Part shown: positions 40,825-48,239 of the stretch, in pieces
Position numbering within the stretch: position 1 is the stretch's first letter
Layout of the letters: every line of letters begins with the position of its first letter
From: JAAYYY01 sp964602995
Lineage (GTDB): Bacteria; Chloroflexota; Anaerolineae; Promineifilales; Promineifilaceae
NCBI GenBank assembly: GCA_964602995.1
Contig: CAZRTM010000003.1
Coordinates: 1 to 64,000, forward strand
Reading direction: 5' to 3'
Length of the DNA: 64,000 bases
Translations under genes and position numbers: made by a program
The notes under the pieces: generated by a model
Told to the model about the DNA's origin: nothing
The model's database searches: none
What the model saw: the letters and a program-made list of their open reading frames with translations, nothing else

Positions 40825-42123
40825 TTACTTTTCAGTTTCAGGATTCAGGTTAAACAGGTCGCGCATGGTCGCCGCGTAGGTCTCGGCCTCGCCGTTGGTT
40901 GCTTTCTGACGTAGCCGGATGGTTGGCTCGTGCAATAGTTTGTTGACCAGCGAGCGGGAGAGATGCTGGAGGTGCCGCAGGGTTTCGGGATCAAGATCCT
41001 CGCCCAGATGGCGCAGCGTCCGTTGTAGCTCTCGCTGGCGAATCGCTTCCGCTTTCTGCCGCAAATCGGTGATGACGGGCGCCACCACAAACTGCCGGTA
41101 CTCTTTTTCAACGGCTGTCACTTCCTGGGCGATAATTTCCTCAACCAGCGGCACTTCCTTCTGCCGGGCTGCCAGCGCCTGATCTAGCGTATTTTGCAGA
41201 TTGTCCATGTTAAAAAGCTGAACGCCTTGCAGCTCGCCGACGGCGGGGTCCACGTCACGAGGGACGGCGATGTCGATGAGAACCAGCGGTGTCTGGCGTT
41301 GCTGGAGCTGTGCTCTATGAGCGACTTCCAGGTCAATCAGGGTGTGTGGGGATGCTGTCGCACTAAAGACAACATCAGCCGCCTGCATCGCGCCGGGCAG
41401 CTCGTCCAGCGAATAAACGGTACCGCTCCAGCTCTGCGCAATGCTGGCCGCGGTATCGACTGTGCGGTTGACGAGCGCCAGATTTTGCACCCCACGCTTT
41501 TGCAGCGCGCTCACTGTGAGCCGGCCCATTTGACCGATGCCGACCACCAGGACCCGGCGCTCTTGCAGATTACCTACAATCTGCTCGGCCAATGCAATTG
41601 CTACAGAGCTAATGGTGGCCGGATTGCTGCTGATGCGCGTCTCGTTACGCGCTCGTTTGCCGGCGCGAATGGCGCCGCGAAACAGCACGGTGAGGGCGGC
41701 GCCAATGGCGCCTGTCTCGATGCCCCGCATGAAGACGTCGCTCACCTGGCCCAGAATTTGTGGTTCACCCAGAACGAGCGAGTCCAGCCCGGCGGCCACG
41801 CGCGCCAGGTGTTCGATGACGTGGCTCCCTGAGTAGCAGTAGATCTGTTCCTGTTCGGTAGCGTTCAGCTCAACCTGGTAGGCGTCGCGCAACAAGGCCA
41901 GTAACAGGTGGCGTGGATTGCCGGCTTCAGGCTCAATGGCGGCATAGAGTTCGATGCGGTTGCAGGTTGAGAGAACGGCCAGTTCGCTGATGGAGGCAAA
42001 CTCGGCCGGTAGCTCGTCTGGCAGGAGCGGGGTGGGTAGGGCGCGGCAGATACGCTCGCGCAGGGCAACCGGAGCCGTGTGATGGCTAAGTCCAAGGCAG
42101 GTTATTTGCATAATTGGCGTCAT
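40825..42123 (-). CDS. hemA: Glutamyl-tRNA reductase
   Basis: First committed step of heme synthesis by the C5 route: reduces Glu-tRNA to glutamate-1-semialdehyde with NADPH. Motifs: CLGLSHHTAPVALRERI, the catalytic Cys in LSTCNRIELYA, VAAGLDSLVLGEPQILGQV, the NADPH site VLVVGIGQMGRLTVSALQKRG, and a C-terminal dimerisation helix region. Several in-frame starts exist (TTG 42147, ATG 42141, 42135, 42123, 42111). ATG 42123 is chosen because it has CAGGA upstream and yields 432 residues. The gene overlaps the 3' end of the HTH gene by about 38 bp, which suggests translational coupling. Confidence 0.94.
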   Translation of the reverse strand: MTPIMQITCLGLSHHTAPVALRERICRALPTPLLPDELPAEFASISELAVLSTCNRIELYAAIEPEAGNPRHLLLALLRDAYQVELNATEQEQIYCYSGSHVIEHLARVAAGLDSLVLGEPQILGQVSDVFMRGIETGAIGAALTVLFRGAIRAGKRARNETRISSNPATISSVAIALAEQIVGNLQERRVLVVGIGQMGRLTVSALQKRGVQNLALVNRTVDTAASIAQSWSGTVYSLDELPGAMQAADVVFSATASPHTLIDLEVAHRAQLQQRQTPLVLIDIAVPRDVDPAVGELQGVQLFNMDNLQNTLDQALAARQKEVPLVEEIIAQEVTAVEKEYRQFVVAPVITDLRQKAEAIRQRELQRTLRHLGEDLDPETLRHLQHLSRSLVNKLLHEPTIRLRQKATNGEAETYAATMRDLFNLNPETEK

Positions 42124-42751
42124 ATTCCTGGGCATATTCATCGGCAATTGCCAGGTGAACGGCGTTCAGTAAAACGTTTATGCGCCGTAACAGGCGCAGA
42201 CTGGCCTCAGGCCGAATATGGGTGTTTTCGGGAAGGTGGAGCGCAGTTTCCACCAGGGTGTCGCGGAAGAACATGGCGGCGCGAATGGCAACCGTCAGCG
42301 GCATGCGCTCTTCCAGGGCCATCTGTGCATATTCCTTCCCAATCTGGTGCGCTTCCTGTAACAGCTCTTCGTCTCCTTCTTCGGATAGATAGCGCAGGGT
42401 CAGCCCCATCAGCCGCTGTCCAAGGGTGCGATGGCGCGCTCGCGCTTCATCATCGAATTGCGACAACCATTGCTCGTTACTGTGGACGACGATCTCCTGA
42501 CGGGCCTGTGTCAACGCTTCATTGGCCCATAGTTGCGCCAGGCCGTTTACGTGGCGCAGGCCATGCCGCGCCTCAGCAAACTGGGCGAGATCGGAGCTGG
42601 CGAAGCGACGGTGCCCGCCGGGGGTGAGCATGACCGGTATTTCGCCGTTGTCAGCCCATCGCCGCAGAGTAGAAGGATGTACGTTCAATTGGGCGGCGGC
42701 ACGGCTCAAAGGCAGCCATTCTTCTGTGCCGGTAGCGGGATGCTTGCTCAT
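42086..42751 (-). CDS. HTH (MerR/excisionase-type) DNA-binding protein leading the heme operon
   Basis: A 221-residue protein with an N-terminal winged-helix of the MerR/BldC/excisionase type (LPLSRAAAQLNVHPSTLRRWADNGEIP, then GGHRRFASSDLAQF). The C-terminal ~150 residues are helical (about 85-215) and resemble a ligand- or protein-binding helical bundle with several His and Arg, but I cannot assign the family. It is the first gene of the heme operon, behind a strong promoter, and overlaps hemA. Autoregulation and control of heme synthesis are plausible but inferred. GAGG lies 7 nt before ATG 42751. Confidence 0.8.
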   Translation of the reverse strand: MSKHPATGTEEWLPLSRAAAQLNVHPSTLRRWADNGEIPVMLTPGGHRRFASSDLAQFAEARHGLRHVNGLAQLWANEALTQARQEIVVHSNEQWLSQFDDEARARHRTLGQRLMGLTLRYLSEEGDEELLQEAHQIGKEYAQMALEERMPLTVAIRAAMFFRDTLVETALHLPENTHIRPEASLRLLRRINVLLNAVHLAIADEYAQEYDANYANNLPWT

Positions 42752-42775
42752 CGAAAAGCCTCAACAAAGCTATCA

Positions 42776-42792
42776 AAATCTAACTAAATCTA
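42776..42792 (-). promoter_or_regulatory. 10-bp-spaced direct repeats in heme operon leader, candidate operator
   Basis: AAATCTA occurs at 42776-42782 and 42786-42792 (plus-strand reading), exactly one helical turn apart. The repeats lie at about +8 to +24 of the predicted hem transcript, a position where a bound repressor would block elongation or initiation. They could be the binding site of the HTH protein encoded just downstream. Confidence 0.35.
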
Positions 42793-42805
42793 TGCGCTTG
42801 TGAAA

Positions 42806-42833
42806 ATTATACCGAGGAGGGTATGGGTGTCAA
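42806..42833 (-). promoter_or_regulatory. Near-consensus promoter of the heme operon
   Basis: Minus strand: -35 TTGACA (42828-42833), 16-bp spacer, -10 TATAAT (42806-42811). Both hexamers match consensus perfectly. The predicted start is near 42799, giving a 48-nt leader before the HTH gene. A promoter this strong would normally need a repressor, which fits the direct repeats downstream. Confidence 0.8.
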
Positions 42834-42862
42834 GCCAGGTGGGAGCTGCTGATAGGTATTGC

Positions 42863-44350
42863 TTAGCTTGCCGTAACTGTGCGAGCTTCCAACAGCGCCT
42901 GCACGGTGAGTTGGGCCTGGTGGATGCAATCGGGGATGCCGACGCCACGGTAGGGGCTTCCTGAGACATAGATGCCGGATGGGAGCGCGGCCTCAATAGC
43001 CGAGACTCGCTGCAAGTGCCCGACGTCATATTGGGGATTGGCATTGTGCCAGCGATAGATGCGGTGGAAGAGGGGGGTGGCTGTGATGCCCATCAGTTGT
43101 TCTAGCTCGCGGCGGACAATGGTCAGCAGCGTGCCGTCGTCGACATCCACCATTTCCGGCCGGCGCGAGCCGCCAAAGAAGACGCGCAGCAAGGCGTGTC
43201 CCTGAGGTGCGCGGCGGTCGAATTTTGTGGAGGTCCAGGTGATGGCGTTGATAGAGCGCTGTTCGCTGCGCGAGATGACGACGCCGAAGCCGTCGAGCGG
43301 GTGCGCTATCTCGTCCAGATGGTAACCCAGGGAAATGGTGCCGGTACTCACATAGCGGATACCGTTCAGTTCCGCGGCGGCGTCGGGGGCAAAAGGTTGC
43401 AAGAGTGCTGCCGCCGCATAGGCCGGGATGGCCAGGAGCACGGCGTCGGCTTCCAGCTCGCTCTCCCCGCCGTTCAGGATGAGCCGGTAGCGTCCATCGT
43501 GTGGCTGCAGCGCGCTGACTGTAGTGTTCAGGAAGCGGTCGCCGCTCAGAGCGTTGTCCAGGGCGGTAATCAGCTCGCCCATGCCCTGTTGGAAGGAGAT
43601 GAACATGGCCGACGGCCGGTTGCCTGATTCCGTGCTGTCCTGATTTGCTGCGCGCTTCTGCTGGCCGGCCAGCATGCCGCGGATCAGGCTGCCATGCTCC
43701 TTTTCTAGCTGGCGGAAGCGGGGAAAGGTGGCCAGCAGGCTCTGGCGATCCGATTCGGCATTATAAATGCCTGCCAGCAGTGGCTCTGCCAGGCGGTCCA
43801 GCGCTTCGAAGCCTAGGCGGCGGGTGATAAAAGTGGCCAATGTTTCGTCATCATCACCGGGACGGGGTGGAATAACGAGATCCAGGGCCATGCGCAGCTT
43901 GCCCAACGGACTAAGCAGTGGCGAGCGCACAAAGGGGAGGATTTTGGTGGGGACGATCAGCCGTAGTCCGTCGGGCATGGGCAGCGGCCGGCCCTTGTTG
44001 AGAACGAACACCTTGCGGCGGTCGTCGTTGGTGGGCAACATGCGCTCTTCCATTCCCAGCTCGCGGGCCAGCTCTAAGGCCCACGGTTTCTGTGTGATGA
44101 AGGAGTCAGGCCCCGCTTCGATGATGAAGGGTTGTCGGGCGGCGGTTACCACCTCATCGGTCAGAACTTTGCCGCCCCAACGCTCGCTTTGCTCAAGCAG
44201 CGTATAGCGGATGTTGCCCTCGTCATTGGCTGCTTGCTGTAAGTACCAGGCAGCGCTGAGACCCGTAATGCCGCCGCCAACAATGGCGACGTGAAATTCA
44301 TTAGTAGAGTGCGGTGTTCGTGAGCGGTCAGTCGTAGAGAGATTGGTCAT
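42863..44350 (-). CDS. hemY: Protoporphyrinogen/coproporphyrinogen III oxidase (HemY/CgoX type)
   Basis: A FAD oxidase of the HemG/HemY (PPOX) family. With HemQ present it most likely oxidises coproporphyrinogen III to coproporphyrin III. Motifs: HVAIVGGGITGLSAAWYLQ (FAD), LEQSERWGGKV, EAGPDSFITQKPWALELARELG, LAEPLLAGIYNAES, SAMFISFQQGMGELITALD and a C-terminal FAD loop SGSPYRGVGIPDCIHQA. ATG 44350 gives 495 residues, the family size. The longer frame to 44488 adds a non-conserved tail inside the rhomboid gene and is not used. The gene overlaps the rhomboid gene by 23 bp and ends 29 bp before the hem promoter -35. Confidence 0.93.
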   Translation of the reverse strand: MTNLSTTDRSRTPHSTNEFHVAIVGGGITGLSAAWYLQQAANDEGNIRYTLLEQSERWGGKVLTDEVVTAARQPFIIEAGPDSFITQKPWALELARELGMEERMLPTNDDRRKVFVLNKGRPLPMPDGLRLIVPTKILPFVRSPLLSPLGKLRMALDLVIPPRPGDDDETLATFITRRLGFEALDRLAEPLLAGIYNAESDRQSLLATFPRFRQLEKEHGSLIRGMLAGQQKRAANQDSTESGNRPSAMFISFQQGMGELITALDNALSGDRFLNTTVSALQPHDGRYRLILNGGESELEADAVLLAIPAYAAAALLQPFAPDAAAELNGIRYVSTGTISLGYHLDEIAHPLDGFGVVISRSEQRSINAITWTSTKFDRRAPQGHALLRVFFGGSRRPEMVDVDDGTLLTIVRRELEQLMGITATPLFHRIYRWHNANPQYDVGHLQRVSAIEAALPSGIYVSGSPYRGVGIPDCIHQAQLTVQALLEARTVTAS

Positions 44351-44969
44351 AAGGATAGATTGGTTCAGAAGACGATGTTTGTGCGGGTTGCGGCTTGCGC
44401 GCCAGGAGCCGGGCGGCCAGCGCGCCGGTAAGGAAGCCAAAGAGATGAGCTTCCCAGGAGATGCCAGGCTCTTGCGGCAACACGCCAAGGATTAGACCGC
44501 CATAGAAGAAAGCCACAACAAGCGCAATGAGAATCGATTGGGGGCTGCGCTCGAAGTAACCGCGCAACAGGAGGAAGCCGAAATAGGCGAAAATGACGCC
44601 ACTGGCGCCGATATAGACGGCGTTGGAGGAACCGAAAAACCACAGCCCGGTCCCGGTCAGCAACATCGAAAAGGCCGTAACAATAATGAAGTCGGCGGTA
44701 CTGCGCAGCATGACGAGCCAACCCAGAATCAGGAAGGGCATCGTGTTGGCTGTGAGATGGGCCAGGCCGCCATGGAGGAGCGGCATCAGGAAGATGCCCC
44801 AGAGGCCGGAAAGCTGACGGGGCCAGACGCCGAGAGCGTTCAGCCCCTGCTGGAAGAACAGGATGTCAACTATTTCCAGGAGCCACATAATAGAGATCGT
44901 GCTACCCAGGATTGTTACCTGTTGTTTGAACCGGCCGGCGGCTCGCTGCACCCGAGATTGTTCTATCAT
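44328..44969 (-). CDS. Rhomboid family intramembrane serine protease
   Basis: A 213-residue, six-helix membrane protein. Catalytic Ser123 lies in YIGASGVIFAYFG and catalytic His175 in WEAHLFGFLTGALAARLL, the two elements of the rhomboid dyad. The L1-region motif appears as LLHGGLAHLTANT. Rhomboids cleave transmembrane helices of other proteins; the substrate is unknown. It is upstream of and overlaps the oxidase gene by 23 bp, a curious pairing of a protease with a heme enzyme. No clear Shine-Dalgarno precedes ATG 44969. Confidence 0.92.
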   Translation of the reverse strand: MIEQSRVQRAAGRFKQQVTILGSTISIMWLLEIVDILFFQQGLNALGVWPRQLSGLWGIFLMPLLHGGLAHLTANTMPFLILGWLVMLRSTADFIIVTAFSMLLTGTGLWFFGSSNAVYIGASGVIFAYFGFLLLRGYFERSPQSILIALVVAFFYGGLILGVLPQEPGISWEAHLFGFLTGALAARLLARKPQPAQTSSSEPIYPYDQSLYD

Positions 44970-45070
44970 TGTCGTTTCATGATTTATTTATGCTACATTC
45001 CCTTCAATTAAAGCAGCGGCGCCTGGAGATGCAAAAAGTGGCGTTCGACGATCTGCGGCCGGTGCTGCTT

Positions 45071-45098
45071 TTGGGATTGTGTTTAAGGCTGCTAAAAT
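45071..45098 (+). promoter_or_regulatory. Possible promoter for the acyl-CoA dehydrogenase
   Basis: Weak -35 TTGGGA (45071-45076), 16-bp spacer, -10 TAAAAT (45093-45098). Predicted start near 45105 and a 70-nt leader. The gap 44970-45174 between the divergent rhomboid and dehydrogenase genes shows nothing else clear. Confidence 0.35.
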
Positions 45099-45174
45099 AG
45101 CTTCAGTTTCTTTACGGAAGTGCCATCGCGCCGGTTTCATACCCGCTGCAAAGCAATATAGTGGAGGAGATGCT

Positions 45175-46323
45175 ATGAACTTTGAATTGAGCGAAGAACA
45201 ACAGCAATTTCGCGACCTGGTTCACAACTTTGTGGCCAGGGAAGTGCGGCCCCATGCCCATGAGGTTGATGAGGAGGCGCGGTTTAACTGGGAGGCTGTG
45301 CGTAAGATGGGGCCGTTGGGCCTCCTCGGGCTGGAAGTGCCCATGGAGTATGGCGGCGCTGAAGTAGACGCTATCAGCGCTGCGATTGCTATTGAAGAGC
45401 TGGGGTGGGGCTGTGGTTCGACGGCGCTGGCTATCTCAGCCCACAATGGGCTGGCGCTGGGACCTATCGTCAATTATGGCAGCGAGACGCAAAAGGAAAA
45501 GTGGCTGCCCAAACTGGCGGCGGGCGAAGGACAGCTGGCCTGCCTGGCGCTGACCGAACCGGGAGCTGGTTCAGATTTGCAGGGTGGGGTGCGCACAAAG
45601 GCTGTGCGCGACGGTGACGAGTGGGTGATTAATGGCAGCAAGATGTGGATGACCAACGCTTCCATCTCGGATCTGATGGTCGTGTTGTGCCGCACGGACA
45701 GCGCGGGAGGCAGCCGTAGCCTGAGTATGATTCTGGTCCCCAGCGATACACCGGGCATTACAATTGGCCCCGCGGAGAAGAAGATGGGCCTGAAAGGGTC
45801 GCCCACGCACGCCGTCACTTTCGACAACGTGCGCGTTCCAGCGGAGAATCTGCTGGGCGAGGAAGGGCGCGGCCTGCAGCAGACGCTGGCCACGTTGGAC
45901 AATGGGCGTATTGGCATCGGCGCTCTGGCCCTGGGACTGGCGCAGGCTGCCTATGAAGAAGCGGTACGGTATGCGAAGGAGCGGGAGGCGTTCGGCAAAC
46001 CGATTGCTAACTTCCAGGCCATCCAGTGGATGATAGCGGACGCGGCAACAGAGATTGAAGCGGCGCGGCTCATGGTTTACTATGCCGCCTGGCGCAAACA
46101 ACAGAGTCTCTCTTATAGTAAAGAGGCAGCTATGGCCAAACTGTTTTCCACCGAAGTGAGCGAGCGCGTTTGCCGCAATGCGATCCAGGTGCATGGCGGT
46201 TATGGCTACAGCCGTGAGTTTCCGGTGGAGCGCATCTACCGCGATACGCGCCTGATGACGATTGGCGAGGGAACCAGCGAAATCCAGCGGCTGGTCATTG
46301 CCCGGCGCATTCTGGACCTTTAG
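45175..46323 (+). CDS. Acyl-CoA dehydrogenase
   Basis: A 382-residue FAD enzyme that introduces the alpha-beta double bond in an acyl-CoA and passes electrons to electron-transfer flavoprotein. Family blocks: FELSEEQQQFRDLVHNF, ACLALTEPGAGSDLQGG (FAD/substrate), WVINGSKMWMTNA, FQAIQWMIADAATEIEAAR and IQVHGGYGYSREFPVERIYR. The catalytic Glu is in TIGEGTSEIQRLVIARRIL, as in short/medium-chain enzymes. ATG 45175 with GGAGGAGA upstream is preferred over an upstream TTG-type extension. Chain-length preference is not readable. No ETF genes are nearby. Confidence 0.94.
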   Translation: MNFELSEEQQQFRDLVHNFVAREVRPHAHEVDEEARFNWEAVRKMGPLGLLGLEVPMEYGGAEVDAISAAIAIEELGWGCGSTALAISAHNGLALGPIVNYGSETQKEKWLPKLAAGEGQLACLALTEPGAGSDLQGGVRTKAVRDGDEWVINGSKMWMTNASISDLMVVLCRTDSAGGSRSLSMILVPSDTPGITIGPAEKKMGLKGSPTHAVTFDNVRVPAENLLGEEGRGLQQTLATLDNGRIGIGALALGLAQAAYEEAVRYAKEREAFGKPIANFQAIQWMIADAATEIEAARLMVYYAAWRKQQSLSYSKEAAMAKLFSTEVSERVCRNAIQVHGGYGYSREFPVERIYRDTRLMTIGEGTSEIQRLVIARRILDL

Positions 46324-46334
46324 GTAAGAACTTT

Positions 46335-46448
46335 ATGATGCCCCTGGTTGGCGCAGGCGAAATCTTTGTCATTGCCGCCATCGTACTGGCCATCTTTCTG
46401 CTCGCGTTTCTGTTCCGCCTGTTTCGTAGCTGGCAAGAAAGAGGTTAA
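46335..46448 (+). CDS. 37-aa single-helix membrane miniprotein
   Basis: A 38-codon frame (ATG 46335 to TAA 46446-46448) begins 11 bp after the acyl-CoA dehydrogenase stop. It encodes one strong transmembrane helix (EIFVIAAIVLAIFLLAFLF) followed by a positively charged end (RLFRSWQERG), which predicts a cytoplasmic C-terminus. The ribosome-binding site is weak (GGTAAGA) and a second ATG follows at 46338. No family is recognised. The composition is far from random, so a real miniprotein is likely. Confidence 0.55.
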   Translation: MMPLVGAGEIFVIAAIVLAIFLLAFLFRLFRSWQERG

Positions 46449-46549
46449 TACTTGTCTATTGCTAATGGTATCCTGGTGACAGTTATGTATAATTAAGAGT
46501 CGCCCATTTGGGTGTGTTGAGAAGGTCGAGAAGAAGTGTTTAAGCGGTT

Positions 46550-46572
46550 GCGGCCTGTTCGCGGCCGCTTTT
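46550..46572 (+). terminator. Terminator-like hairpin in the prfC leader
   Basis: GCGGCC (46550-46555) pairs with GGCCGC (46563-46568) around a 7-nt loop, followed by TTTTGTTGT. It can be extended or shifted (AGCGGTTGC with GCGGCCGCT). It lies only about 25 nt before the prfC start, too close for a promoter in between, so prfC transcripts must pass through it. A TATAAT at 46488-46493 could be the upstream -10. Confidence 0.6.
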
Positions 46573-46596
46573 GTTGTATTGGGTGAGGCAGAATCT

Positions 46597-48225
46597 GTGA
46601 CAAGGGACGAGATAATCAGTAAAGAGAATAGTAACGGTAATTTGCAGCCGGCAACGCTGGAAGCTATCCAGGCGCGACGAACGTTCGCCATCATTTCCCA
46701 TCCTGATGCCGGTAAAACGACCCTGACTGAGAAGCTGCTGCTGTATGGCAACGCCATTCATCTGGCCGGTAGCGTGCGCGCGCGGCGCAACCAGCGCAGC
46801 GCGACCTCCGACTGGATGGCGATGGAGCGTGACCGTGGTATTTCGATTACATCGACGGTGCTGCAGTTCCCTTATAAGGGACGTGTGGTTAACCTGTTGG
46901 ATACGCCGGGTCACCAGGATTTCTCAGAAGATACTTACCGCACGCTGATGGCTGTGGACAGCGCCGTGATGGTCCTGGATGCTGCCAAGGGGGTTGAGCC
47001 GCAGACGCGCAAGCTGTTCGATGTCTGTCGCCGCCGTGGCATTCCCATTTTCACCTTCATTAACAAGATGGACCGGCCCGCGCGCGACGCGCTCTCGCTG
47101 CTGGATGAGATTGAGACCGTGCTGGGAATGGAGCCGGTGCCGATGAACTGGCCCATTGGCGACGGGCAGAGCTTCCTGGGCGTCTATGACCGTGGGAGCG
47201 AGCAGGTCTATCTTTACGACCGCACGGTGCACAACCAGACCGTATCACCGGAGACAATCACCACGCTGGATGATCCACGCATTAAGGCCGGGCTGAATTC
47301 GATGCAGTTCGAGGATCTGCATGTGAATATCGGACTCCTGGATGAGCTGCGGGAGTTTGATTTCGAGGCATTCCGCGCTGCCCAACAGAGTCCGGTCTAC
47401 TTTGGTAGTGCACTGACTAACTTCGGCGTCCAGCTCTTCCTGGATGATTTCGTTCGTCTGGCCCCTGCGCCAGGCCCCTATCCCAGTGATGTGGGCGCCG
47501 TCGATCCCTTACAGCAGCCGTTCTCCGGTTTCGTGTTCAAGATTCAGGCCAATATGGATCCGCGCCACCGTGATAGTGTGGCTTTCATTCGTATCTGTAG
47601 CGGCCAATTTGAACGGAATATGACTGTCAACCACGCCCGCACGGGGAATACGATCCGGCTCTCGCGGCCTTATCGCTTTTTTGCCGATGAGCGGGAAGTG
47701 ATTGATGAGGCGTATGCCGGTGACATCATCGGTGTGCCTTCGAGCCGCCGCGATTTCGCCATTGGCGACACGGTCAGCGCCGAGGACCTTTTCGAATACG
47801 AGCGCATCCCGCGCTTTGCGCCAGAGCATTTCGCGCGGTTAATCTACACCGACGTCAGCAAGTATAAGCAATTTCGCAAAGGATTGGGGCAGTTGGAGAC
47901 TGAAGGCGCCATGCAGGTGCTTCATGAAACCAACGCTGCCCGCCGCGAACCGATTCTGGCTGTGGTCGGCGTGTTGCAGTTTGATGTTGTGCGGGCGCGC
48001 TTAGAGGCGGAATATAACGTCGTCACGCGCCTGGAGCCGCTCCCTTACCAGGTGGCCAGGTTAGTTGAGGGGCCAGAGGAGAAGGTGGCAGCGTTGCCCT
48101 GGGATATGGGTCTCCTGCGCACACAGGACAGCGATGGGCGGCTGGTGGCCCTTTTCCGCTCGGAGTTCGAGGTGGGTTACTACGCCGAACGGTATCCGGA
48201 CGTCATCTTTAAGGAAATCAGCTAA
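46597..48225 (+). CDS. prfC: Peptide chain release factor 3
   Basis: The translational GTPase RF-3, which recycles RF1/RF2 from the ribosome. GTPase domain: FAIISHPDAGKTTLTEKLLL (G1), RGISITSTVLQFPY (G2), LLDTPGHQDFSEDTYRTL (G3), TFINKMDRPARDAL (G4). Domain II/III follow (SVAFIRICSGQFERNMTVNHAR, YTDVSKYKQFRKGLGQLETEGAMQVL) and RF3-specific VVGVLQFDVVRARLEAEYNV. GTG 46597 with GAGG 8 nt upstream gives 542 residues; TTG 46579 is an alternative. It converges with the DhaM fusion gene with a 14-bp gap. Confidence 0.95.
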   Translation: MTRDEIISKENSNGNLQPATLEAIQARRTFAIISHPDAGKTTLTEKLLLYGNAIHLAGSVRARRNQRSATSDWMAMERDRGISITSTVLQFPYKGRVVNLLDTPGHQDFSEDTYRTLMAVDSAVMVLDAAKGVEPQTRKLFDVCRRRGIPIFTFINKMDRPARDALSLLDEIETVLGMEPVPMNWPIGDGQSFLGVYDRGSEQVYLYDRTVHNQTVSPETITTLDDPRIKAGLNSMQFEDLHVNIGLLDELREFDFEAFRAAQQSPVYFGSALTNFGVQLFLDDFVRLAPAPGPYPSDVGAVDPLQQPFSGFVFKIQANMDPRHRDSVAFIRICSGQFERNMTVNHARTGNTIRLSRPYRFFADEREVIDEAYAGDIIGVPSSRRDFAIGDTVSAEDLFEYERIPRFAPEHFARLIYTDVSKYKQFRKGLGQLETEGAMQVLHETNAARREPILAVVGVLQFDVVRARLEAEYNVVTRLEPLPYQVARLVEGPEEKVAALPWDMGLLRTQDSDGRLVALFRSEFEVGYYAERYPDVIFKEIS

Positions 48226-48239
48226 GGGCAGGTGGCAGG

